The notes under the pieces were generated by a model that was not told where the DNA came from, did no database searches, and was given only the letters and a program-made list of their open reading frames with translations. A program made the position numbers and the translations under genes. Shown piece after piece: positions 26,456 to 33,598 of a DNA stretch of 33,598 nt. Numbering within the stretch: position 1 is the first letter of the stretch; each line of letters begins with the position of its first letter. The stretch comes from an uncultured Clostridia bacterium (GTDB lineage Bacteria > Bacillota > Clostridia > TANB77 > CAG-508), in NCBI GenBank assembly GCA_947632585.1, contig CANRPS010000013.1:1-33598 (forward strand). Reading direction: 5' to 3'.

Positions 26456-27482
26456 ATGAAATTAGAAGAATTTGATTATTATTTACCAGAAGAACTAATA
26501 GCACAAGTTCCTATTGAAAAAAGAGATGAATCAAAACTTATGGTATTAGATAGAAGAAAAAAAACAATTGATAATAAAGTATTCAAGAATATAATAGATT
26601 ATTTGGAACCAGGAGATTGTTTGGTTAGAAATAATACAAAAGTAATTCCAGCAAGATTATATGGAAAAAAAGATACTGGAGCAAATGTAGAATTTGTATT
26701 ACTAAATCAAATTGAAGGAGATATTTGGGAAACAATAGTAAGACCTCGGAAATAAACTTAAGCCTGGTACAAAAGTTATATTTGGAGATGGTATATTAGA
26801 AGCTGAAATTATTGATATAATGGAAGGTGGAACAAGAAAAGTAAAATTTACTTATAATGGAATATTTAATGAAATATTAGATCAAATTGGATTGATGCCA
26901 CTTCCACCTTATATACATGAAAGTTTAAAAGAAAAAGACAGATATCAAACAGTATATGCAAAATATAGAGGTTCAGCTGCAGCTCCAACTGCAGGATTAC
27001 ATTTTACAAATGAATTGTTAAAAAAAATAGAAGAAAAAAATATAGATATTGCAAATGTAACACTTCATGTAGGAATTGGAACATTTAGACCTGTAAAAGA
27101 AGAAAATATAGAAGACCATAAAATGCATACAGAACATTTCTATATTAAAGATGAAGATGTAGAAAAAATAAATAATGCAAAGAAAAATGGAAAAAGAGTT
27201 ATTGCCGTTGGGACAACATCTTGTAGGGTATTAGAAACAATAGCTGATAGTAAGACAGGGTTAGTAAAAAAATGTGAATCAGATACTGGAATATATATAT
27301 ACCCAGGTTATAAATTTAAATGTATAGATGGACTAATAACAAATTTCCACTTACCTAAATCAACTTTATTAATGCTAGTTTCAGCATTTGCAGATAGAGA
27401 ATTTATTTTAGATGCATACAAAAAAGCAGTAGAAGAAAAATATAGATTTTTCAGTTTTGGAGATGCAATGTTTATTAAATAG
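26456..27482 (+). CDS. queA: QueA, tRNA preQ1 ribosyltransferase-isomerase, read through a CGGA +1 shift
   Basis: QueA transfers ribose from SAM to preQ1 in tRNA, the step before epoxyqueuosine. The ATG at 26456 begins [20 protein letters not shown], typical of the family. The upstream frame reads WETIVRP, then CGG AAA TAA. Skipping C at 26747 gives Gly98 and continues [14 protein letters not shown], the family block (usually RPGKKLKPG). Later landmarks are [28 protein letters not shown] and [19 protein letters not shown]. The restored length is 341 residues, normal for QueA. Without the shift only about 99 residues are made. It is the first gene of a likely operon with rimO (18 bp away), rarA, an unknown gene and scpB. 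Confidence 0.94.
26747..26750 (+). other. CGGA +1 frameshift site in queA
   Basis: The upstream frame reads CCT CGG AAA TAA. Skipping C gives CCT GGA AAT AAA CTT (Pro-Gly-Asn-Lys-Leu), aligning with the QueA RPG-KLKPG block. The 0-frame stop is two codons after CGG. Confidence 0.88.
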
Positions 27483-27500
27483 TAGGAGTATGAGAAATAA

Positions 27501-28871
27501 ATGAATGTAGGTTTTATATCATTAGGTTGTAGCAAAAATTTAATAGATACAGAAGTAGCAATTGGAAAATTTAAAAGCCACAATTTTACAATAGTTGATG
27601 ATGCTAGAAAAGCAGACATAATAGTTATAAATACATGTGGATTTATTGCTTCTGCAAAAGAAGAAGCAATAAACACCATTTTAGAAATGGCTGAACTCAA
27701 AAATAATAAGTGCAAATATTTGATTGTAATGGGCTGTTTAGTACAAAGATATTATGAAGATTTAGTAAAAAGTCTTCCAGAAGTAGATTTATTTATTAAA
27801 ATAGAAAACTATGAAACTTTATGGGAACAAGTAGAAAATATGCTACAAAATAAAACTAAAGCGAAAAGAGAAAAGAACAAACAAATTGGAAAAATGGAAA
27901 ACAAAAAAGTTAACAAACTTCCAATGTTTAAAGAGGAGGAATATTTAAAAAGAGAAGTATCAACAGGGAAAAATTATGCTTATTTGAAAATAGGGGAAGG
28001 ATGTAGCAACTTTTGCACATATTGTGCGATTCCATATATTAGAGGACTATTTGTAAGCAGACCTATGGAAGAAATAATAGAAGAAGCACAAGGTCTTGCT
28101 AAAAAAGGAATAAAAGAATTAATAATAATTGCACAAGATACAACTAAATATGGAGTAGATTTATATGACACACCAAAACTTCCTGAATTATTAAATAAGA
28201 TTAGTAGAATAGATGGAATTAAATGGATAAGATTTTTATATAGTTATCCAGAAGGAATAAATGACGAACTAATAAAAGAAGTAAAAGAAAATCCGAAAAT
28301 TTGTAAATATTTTGATATACCAATTCAACATATATCAGATGATGTTTTAAAAAGGATGAATAGAAAAACATCAAAAGACGATATAATATCACTAATAAAT
28401 AAAATTAGAAGAGAAATACCAAATATCATAATACGTACGACATTAATGGTAGGATTTCCAGGAGAAACTGAGGATAATTTTAATGAATTATATGATTTTG
28501 TTAAAAAAACTAAATTTGATAAGCTAGGAGTATTTAAATATTCAAAAGAAGAAAATACTATAGCAGAAAAAATGAAAAATCAAATTCATTACAAAACTAA
28601 AGAGGCAAGAAGAAATAAAATAATGTTATTACAACAGGAAATTTCAAGAAATATTCTAGAAAAAATGATTAATAAAACAATAGAAGTATTAATAGAAAAT
28701 ATATCTTTTGATGGAAAGTATTATATTGGCAGAACTTCTGGAGATGTACCAGAAGAAGATGGGTTAGTTTATATAGAGAAAAAAATTGATGATAAAACCT
28801 TGATTAATAAGTTCGTTAAATGTAAAATTACAAGTGTATGTGAATATGATTTAATTGCAAAAATTATATAA
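27501..28871 (+). CDS. rimO: RimO, ribosomal protein S12 methylthiotransferase
   Basis: RimO adds a methylthio group to an Asp of ribosomal protein S12, near the decoding centre. It has 456 residues. The N-terminal UPF0004 domain is VGFISLGCSKNLIDTEVAIG, with Cys in NTCGF and VMGCLVQRY. The radical SAM cluster motif is CSNFCTYCAIPYIRG (about residues 168-182). The FDIPIQHISDDVLKRMNR block and a C-terminal TRAM domain follow (FDGKYYIGRTSGDVPEEDG, family-typical). The first Cys block reads GCSKN where GCPKN is common, a mild change. The gene has no in-frame CGG although it sits between queA and rarA, which both do. Confidence 0.94.
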   Translation: MNVGFISLGCSKNLIDTEVAIGKFKSHNFTIVDDARKADIIVINTCGFIASAKEEAINTILEMAELKNNKCKYLIVMGCLVQRYYEDLVKSLPEVDLFIKIENYETLWEQVENMLQNKTKAKREKNKQIGKMENKKVNKLPMFKEEEYLKREVSTGKNYAYLKIGEGCSNFCTYCAIPYIRGLFVSRPMEEIIEEAQGLAKKGIKELIIIAQDTTKYGVDLYDTPKLPELLNKISRIDGIKWIRFLYSYPEGINDELIKEVKENPKICKYFDIPIQHISDDVLKRMNRKTSKDDIISLINKIRREIPNIIIRTTLMVGFPGETEDNFNELYDFVKKTKFDKLGVFKYSKEENTIAEKMKNQIHYKTKEARRNKIMLLQQEISRNILEKMINKTIEVLIENISFDGKYYIGRTSGDVPEEDGLVYIEKKIDDKTLINKFVKCKITSVCEYDLIAKII

Positions 28872-28893
28872 TAAAGTAAAAGGAAATAAAAAT

Positions 28894-30136
28894 ATGAATT
28901 CAAATGAACCTTTAGCTTATAGAGTAAGACCTAAAAGTTTAGAAGAATATGTAGGACAAGAACATATTTTAGGTAAAGACAAAATTTTATACAGAACAAT
29001 AAAAGCAGATAGATTATCAAGTTTGATTTTGTTTGGACCTCCAGGTTGTGGTAAAACTTCTCTTGCAAAAGTTATAAGTGAAACCACAAAATATAAATTT
29101 TATAAAATAAATGCAGTCACGGCAGGAGTAGCTGATATAAAAGCAGTTGTAGAAGAAACTAAAAATTTTATGCTAAATCCAGCTGGAAAATCAATACTAT
29201 TTATTGATGAGATACATAGATTTAATAAGCTTCAACAAGATGCACTTCTTCCTTATGTGGAAAATGGAACTATAATTTTAATTGGAGCAACTACTGAAAA
29301 CCCTTATTTTGAGGTAAATAAAGCTTTAATTTCTAGGTCTATGGTTGTAAAACTAGAACCTTTAAATGAAGAACATATATTTAAAATTCTTAAAATGGCA
29401 TTAGAAAAAAAAGAAGGCCTTGGAGAGTATAATATAAAAATATCTGATTCTACATTGAGAAAATTAAGTCAAATATCAAATGGAGATGTAAGAACAGCTT
29501 TAAACGCATTAGAAATTGCAACACTTACAACTGAACTTGATAAAGATGGTGTGATTAATATAACTGATGAAGTTATAAAAAATTCTATTCAAGAAAGAAA
29601 AGCTATATTTGACAAAAACGGAGAATCACATTATGATAATATTAGTGCATTTATTAAATCAATGAGAGGATCAAATCCAGATGCTGCACTTTTATATTTA
29701 GCAAGAGCGTTAAAAGGTCGGAGAAGACCCAATGTTTTTAGCAAGAAGAATTGTAATTTGTGCTTCAGAAGATGTCGGAATGGCTGATCCTAATGCATTA
29801 GTTATTGCAACATCTGCGATGCAAGCAGTAAGTATGGTTGGAATGCCAGAAGCTAGAATAATACTTGCAGAAGCGGCTGTATATGTTGCAACATCTAAAA
29901 AGTCAAATGCATCATATTTAGGAATAAATAAAGCTTTAGAAGATGTAGAAACAAAGGATACAGGTGAAATACCAATGTATTTAAGAAATGCACCTATAAA
30001 AGGGATGGAAGATTTAGGATATAGCAAGGGTTATTTATACCCACATGATTTTCCGGGCCACGTTGTAGAACAAGAATACATGCCTGATAAAATGATAGGA
30101 ACAAAATATTATATAAAAGATGAAAATTGTAAATAA
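28894..30136 (+). CDS. rarA: RarA/MgsA replication-associated AAA+ ATPase, read through a CGGA +1 shift
   Basis: A clamp-loader-related ATPase acting at stalled replication forks. It begins MNSNEPLAYRVRPKSLEEYV and has Walker A GPPGCGKTS, Walker B LFIDEIHRFNKLQQDALL, sensor 1 IGATTENPYFEVN and the SRSMVVKL arginine finger. The upstream frame reads LARALKG, then CGG at 29719. Skipping C gives Gly276 and continues EDPMFLARRIVICASEDVG, the highly conserved family block (KGGEDP). The stop is at 30136 and the product has 413 residues, a normal length. The unshifted frame runs through 22 unrelated codons to TGA at 29787. ATG 28894 is preferred over TTG 28855 because AAAAGGA lies about 10 nt before it. 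Confidence 0.94.
29719..29722 (+). other. CGGA +1 frameshift site in rarA
   Basis: The upstream frame reads GGT CGG AGA AGA CCC. Skipping C gives GGT GGA GAA GAC CCA ATG (Gly-Gly-Glu-Asp-Pro-Met), the conserved RarA GGEDP motif. Confidence 0.88.
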
Positions 30137-30147
30137 GGAGGAATCTT

Positions 30148-31575
30148 ATGGATAAAGAAAGACAAATATCAAATGAACAAATATTATATTATTTAATTCA
30201 AGAACGTAAAGGTGAGGCCACACAAATTGAATATGAACATAGAATAGTAGATGAAGGAAATTGCAAAGACATAGGTTTATATACTTATGAGAAAGATGGA
30301 AATAAAATATCAACTGAACTTTTTTTAATAACAGAAACACATAATGGTAAAGTTGTAAACCTTATTTATGATGAAAAAGGAAAAGTAATTGCATGGAAAA
30401 ATGAAGAAGGAAAAATGCAATTGGAAGTTGCAGATGACATTGATATAGATATTGATACATTAAATAGGGGATTAGAATTAGGAGAAGAAAGAACAAATAA
30501 TCCAGAAGAAGATCCTACAACTAATGGTACTGCTAAAGCGGGAGATGGAAGAGATTTAGGATCTAAAGAACATGAAGAAAAAGATATAAAAAATATGCCA
30601 CAAAATGAAACAACTAAAAAAGAGCCTAATGGACAAGAAGAAGAGTTAAAAAATTTAAGAGAATATGACAAAAACCTTATTGATGGACAGCCTTTAATAA
30701 GATTAGACCAAATTATAAATGGATATCCTTTATGGGAACTTTTAGGAATGGAAGAGAAATTTAAAGATAAACTTCCTAATGGAATAAACCCTAAAATTTT
30801 TAGAACTGGATTTTTGACAATAGTAAAAGCAGAAGAATTAGAAGCCCAAGATGGAAAGAAAAGATCACAACAAGAAGTATTTGCAGTAACTTCATTTGAT
30901 AGAAGTGTAGTAATTGAGCTAGACGAAGAGGTTTTAAGACCTGTGCCATTAGATAGAACTATAGAACAACAAAGAATAGAAGAGTCAGTAATACGTAAAG
31001 AAGATGGAGAAGAAACCAAGAAATCATCAGTAAATACAGAAGTTACTAGAACATCATTATATGAGATTCCTAATGTAAAAGACAGATTTAGCTCAGATGA
31101 AGGCTATCGTTTGGCTGTAGATAAGGATAGAGATAGAATGTTAAACAATAAAAGACAAGCAGGAGGTCATGATCAAGAAATAACATTTATACAATATTCG
31201 TTAGATAATTCATATACTGAAAGAGAAAGAGGAGAAAAATCAGTAGAATATAGATTAAAATCTATAGATGAACCAAGAATAAAAGGTGATCCAGCAAAGG
31301 ATGCCGAAATGGAAGCAGAATTGATGTATAGAGGAACAGATGAGTCAAAAAGAGAAAGAAAAGAACATATAGATGAATTAGTAGATGAATGTTTTAAAGA
31401 ATATAAAGATTTAGGAGAACTTTATAATAGAAAAGATATTACCACAATGGTAGTAAAACTACATAATAGAGGTAATGGAGATGAAGAAATAAAAAAATAT
31501 ATAGGAGAAATGCTTGAAGAAGCAAAAGATACAGAACATGATATGCCTATTCCTGGACAAGGAAAACGTGGATAA
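30148..31575 (+). CDS. Unknown acidic hydrophilic protein
   Basis: 475 residues that I do not recognise. No signal peptide or membrane segment is seen. An N-terminal part (1-105) has a strand-rich look, with paired IEYEHRIVDEGNCKDIGLY and DEKGKVIAWKNEEGKM stretches. A low-complexity Glu/Asn/Lys linker occupies about 108-165. A second ordered part (about 170-270) contains LRLDQIINGYPLWELLGMEE-like leucine-rich sequence and EVFAVTSFDRSVVIELDE. A charged C-terminal region ends EEIKKYIGEMLEEAKD plus a Pro/Gly tail. AAGGAGG lies 8 nt before the ATG. It sits 11 bp after rarA and 27 bp before scpB, so it is in the operon; a link to chromosome handling is only guilt by association. Confidence 0.85.
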   Translation: MDKERQISNEQILYYLIQERKGEATQIEYEHRIVDEGNCKDIGLYTYEKDGNKISTELFLITETHNGKVVNLIYDEKGKVIAWKNEEGKMQLEVADDIDIDIDTLNRGLELGEERTNNPEEDPTTNGTAKAGDGRDLGSKEHEEKDIKNMPQNETTKKEPNGQEEELKNLREYDKNLIDGQPLIRLDQIINGYPLWELLGMEEKFKDKLPNGINPKIFRTGFLTIVKAEELEAQDGKKRSQQEVFAVTSFDRSVVIELDEEVLRPVPLDRTIEQQRIEESVIRKEDGEETKKSSVNTEVTRTSLYEIPNVKDRFSSDEGYRLAVDKDRDRMLNNKRQAGGHDQEITFIQYSLDNSYTERERGEKSVEYRLKSIDEPRIKGDPAKDAEMEAELMYRGTDESKRERKEHIDELVDECFKEYKDLGELYNRKDITTMVVKLHNRGNGDEEIKKYIGEMLEEAKDTEHDMPIPGQGKRG

Positions 31576-31602
31576 TAATTAGTATTTATAGAAGGGAAGA
31601 AT

Positions 31603-32175
31603 ATGGAAGAAGCAAAAGGAATTATTGAAGCAATATTATTTGCAGTAGGTAAAGAAGTGAATATAAAGGATTTAGCTTTAACTTTAGAAAAATCAAAACA
31701 AGAAATAGAAGATATAATAGACATGATGAATTCAGAATATGAAAAAGAGAATAGAGGAATTGAAATAATAAAACTAGAAGATAGTTTTGAACTTACAACC
31801 AAAAAAAAATACTATGATTATATCTATAGATTAATAGATAAAAGAAATAAACCAAAACTTTCAAATGCTGCATTAGAAACTCTTTCAATAATAGCATATA
31901 ATCCTAGAATATGTAAAGCCGAAATAGAAGGTATACGTGGGGTAAATGTTGATGGAACAATGTACAAATTGTTAGAATATGGCTTGATAGAAGAAGCTGG
32001 AAAGCTAGACTTACCTGGAAAACCAATGTCATATAAAACAACTAACGAATTTTTAAGATTGTTTGGATATAAAACCTTAAAAGATTTACCAGAGCTTCCA
32101 AGATATAAATTAGATTCTAATGAACAAATTGTAATTGATGAGTTAGAAGAAAATACAGATGAACAAACAAGTTAA
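31603..32175 (+). CDS. scpB: Segregation and condensation protein B
   Basis: ScpB is the kleisin-associated winged-helix subunit of the Smc-ScpAB condensin. It has 190 residues, a normal length. Two winged-helix domains are visible, starting with AKGIIEAILFAVGKEVNIKD and SNAALETLSIIAYNPRICKA, followed by EIEGIRGVNVDGTMYKLLEY and TTNEFLRLFGYKTLKDLPEL, the family hallmarks. A GAAGGGAAG site precedes the ATG. scpA, often directly upstream, is not in the window. It is the last gene before a terminator. Confidence 0.95.
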   Translation: MEEAKGIIEAILFAVGKEVNIKDLALTLEKSKQEIEDIIDMMNSEYEKENRGIEIIKLEDSFELTTKKKYYDYIYRLIDKRNKPKLSNAALETLSIIAYNPRICKAEIEGIRGVNVDGTMYKLLEYGLIEEAGKLDLPGKPMSYKTTNEFLRLFGYKTLKDLPELPRYKLDSNEQIVIDELEENTDEQTS

Positions 32176-32194
32176 TATTTAAGGAAAAATTCAT

Positions 32195-32227
32195 AAAAAA
32201 TAGCAAGAAAAATCTTGCTATTTTTTT
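32195..32227 (+). terminator. Terminator after scpB
   Basis: A perfect 14-bp stem (32195-32208 with 32213-32226), AAAA loop and a run of T to 32227. It closes the queA-scpB operon. Confidence 0.9.
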
Positions 32228-32268
32228 ATGTTTATTGTACAATAACTTAAGCAAGAGAGGTGAGAAAA

Positions 32269-33063
32269 TTGAGTAGTAATAAAGTAAATAAAAATAATCA
32301 GTATAGGAATAAAAAAAATAGCTACAAAAAGAAAAACAATAAAAAACTGATTGCTATTTCTACGATTATTATGCTAATTTTAGGAATTACAATATTTACT
32401 TTGACAACTCCAGTTTTCAATATAACCAACATAGAAATAGAAGGAAATAAAAAAGTAGAAACAGAAACAATATTAAGTTTATCAAATATAAAAAAAGGTG
32501 AAAACTTATTTAGAATAAACAAATCTAAAGTAATAGCAGCTATGAAGGAAGACAAATACATAGATAGTGTAAAAATAACAAGAAAAGTTCCCAATACAAT
32601 AAAAATTATTGTTCAAGAAAGAATTGTAAAATACCAAATAAACTTAATAAATAGTTATGCATATATTGATCAAAATGGTTATATACTAGAAAATTCAACG
32701 ATAAAAGCAGAGGTTCCAATATTAGTCGGACTTGAAATTAATGAAAATGAAATGTTAAATAAAGAAAGACTTGGAGAAAAAGACTTAGTTAAATTAAATG
32801 ACATATATCAAATTATGGAAAGTGCAAAATCGGTAAATATAGACACTTTAATAACAGAAATAAATACAGAAAATCAAGAGGAATATATTTTATACTTAGA
32901 AAGTAAAAGTAAAAGGATATATATTGGAAATACAACAAATTTAACAAACAAAATGTTATATATACAAAAGATAATAGAAAAAGAAGAAGGAAAATCGGGA
33001 ATAATTTTTATAAATGGTGATTTAAGTTCTGGATTTAAACCATATTTTAGGGAAGATGTTTAA
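32269..33063 (+). CDS. divIB: Cell division protein DivIB/FtsQ
   Basis: A bitopic divisome protein linking FtsL/FtsB to septal wall synthesis. A Lys/Asn-rich cytoplasmic tail of about 28 residues precedes one membrane helix (LIAISTIIMLILGITIFTLT). The POTRA domain follows (FNITNIEIEGNKKVETETIL, LFRINKSKVIAAMKED), then the FtsQ domain. TTG 32269 is preferred because AGAGGTGA (32256-32263) is a strong anti-16S match correctly spaced for it. An in-frame GTG at 32260 overlaps that site. The product is 264 residues. DUF881 genes are its usual neighbours, as here. Confidence 0.9.
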   Translation: MSSNKVNKNNQYRNKKNSYKKKNNKKLIAISTIIMLILGITIFTLTTPVFNITNIEIEGNKKVETETILSLSNIKKGENLFRINKSKVIAAMKEDKYIDSVKITRKVPNTIKIIVQERIVKYQINLINSYAYIDQNGYILENSTIKAEVPILVGLEINENEMLNKERLGEKDLVKLNDIYQIMESAKSVNIDTLITEINTENQEEYILYLESKSKRIYIGNTTNLTNKMLYIQKIIEKEEGKSGIIFINGDLSSGFKPYFREDV

Positions 33064-33077
33064 AAAGGAGATAAATT

Positions 33078-33598
33078 ATGAATAAAAAAACAGAAGCCAT
33101 TATTCTTTTAATAATGTGTTTTATATTAGGAATGGCTGTTGTAGTACAAATAAAGACTGTAAATAACAATGGCTCTACACTTTCTTTAAATTCTAAAGAA
33201 AGTGACTTAAAAACACAAGTGTTGAAAATGAAAGAAAAATATGAGAGACAATATAATCAATTAGAAGAAGTAACAAAAGAACTAGAAGAAGCAAGACAAC
33301 AAGCTACAAATAACAATGAGGAACTAGAGGAACTAGAAACAAAAATAAAACAAGACAATATGTTACTTGGAAATACAAATATTAAAGGACAAGGAATTAC
33401 AATAACTCTTACAGATGGAAAAAAAGATCTAGTTTTAATAGATTCTTCTGATTTACTTATTCATGCAGAAAATGTATTGGCAGTTGTAAATGAGTTAAAA
33501 AACGCTGGTGCAGAAGCTATATCAATAAATGGAGAAAGAGTTGTAAATACATCGGCTATTTCATGTGATGGAAATATAATTATTGTAAATGGAAAAAA
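33078..33598 (+). CDS. DUF881 family protein, 3' end outside the window
   Basis: The first 173 codons are present and run off the right edge. A signal-anchor helix (about residues 7-26, AIILLIMCFILGMAVVVQI) is followed by a Glu/Lys-rich coiled coil (about 45-92). Then comes the DUF881 core, with KGQGITITLTDG and the hallmark NELKNAGAEAISINGERVV, then TSAISCDGN. These proteins (YlxW/YlxX-like) sit in cell-division clusters of Firmicutes; their exact role is unknown. AAAAAGGAG lies about 7 nt before the ATG and 14 bp after the divIB stop. Confidence 0.9.
   Translation, partial: MNKKTEAIILLIMCFILGMAVVVQIKTVNNNGSTLSLNSKESDLKTQVLKMKEKYERQYNQLEEVTKELEEARQQATNNNEELEELETKIKQDNMLLGNTNIKGQGITITLTDGKKDLVLIDSSDLLIHAENVLAVVNELKNAGAEAISINGERVVNTSAISCDGNIIIVNGK

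Noticed and set aside
29776..29779. A further CGGA in rarA
   Set aside because: In the restored frame this is GTC GGA (Val-Gly of EDVGMADP), read normally. It is in phase only in the dead-end 0 frame.
92..30136. Treating the seven split genes as ordinary pseudogenes
   Set aside because: All eight disruptions are the same CGGA +1 event in the same phase. The genes keep normal length and conserved motifs downstream, no other stops or indels are seen, and several are core genes.
92..30136. Random sequencing or assembly indels as the cause
   Set aside because: Errors should prefer the many A/T homopolymers and should not always land before an in-frame glycine GGA. GGA also occurs very often out of frame (ATG GAA, TGG AAA) and none of those is affected. 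A motif-specific artefact remains possible and needs reads.
30366..31019. 217-codon minus-strand ORF inside the unknown 475-residue gene
   Set aside because: Ser/Pro/Phe-rich composition is typical of an antisense reading of Glu/Lys-rich coding sequence. The sense gene has a strong ribosome binding site and operon context.

Overview
This is about 33.6 kb of very AT-rich chromosome from a spore-forming member of the Clostridia, probably an uncultured gut lineage. The spoIIGA-sigE pair marks it as an endospore former. The strong AAGGAGG ribosome binding sites, AGA-dominated arginine codons and gene families fit low-GC Firmicutes. I count 30 protein genes, no tRNA or rRNA gene and no CRISPR array. 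Most of the window is housekeeping DNA.

Layout: a possible IS200/IS605-type end sits at the left edge, then deoD (-). Next come pyrG with a membrane protein, a heterodimeric ABC exporter, ymdB and pyk, then smpB (-). They are followed by a DUF5662 gene, a HIT protein and a transketolase C-terminal half, then a MacB-like ABC transporter, a PflX-like radical SAM gene and a small membrane-anchored protein (-). A long run from 16.5 to 24.5 kb holds two small membrane proteins, two GT-C glycosyltransferases, polA, a lytic transglycosylase and a DUF4116 repeat protein. Then come spoIIGA-sigE and the operon queA-rimO-rarA-unknown-scpB. The window ends in the divIB/ftsQ-DUF881 cell-division cluster.

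The striking observation concerns the reading frame. Seven genes (deoD, smpB, two glycosyltransferases, sigE, queA, rarA) are split by eight apparent +1 frameshifts, and all eight have the same form. The upstream frame reads into a CGG codon followed by A. Dropping that C gives GGA (Gly) and restores the family sequence, usually at a conserved glycine. Reading every gene, I find no CGG used as an ordinary sense codon, although CGG occurs about 28 times out of frame and CGT, CGA and CGC are used as arginine. Eight different codons precede the sites and no shared stimulator is visible. The simplest reading is that CGG is unassigned in this organism and that CGGA is decoded as glycine, by a +1 skip or by a four-base-reading tRNA. 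A ninth CGG (CGGT) at the very end of sigE could work the same way. I know of no described bacterial system of this kind, but I cannot search. A systematic sequence artefact is the main alternative and must be excluded at read level.

Other points of interest are the sigE leader (a short in-frame upstream ORF and hairpin between the Shine-Dalgarno and the start), hairpin leaders before the ABC exporter and pyk, and a transketolase half with no partner gene nearby.
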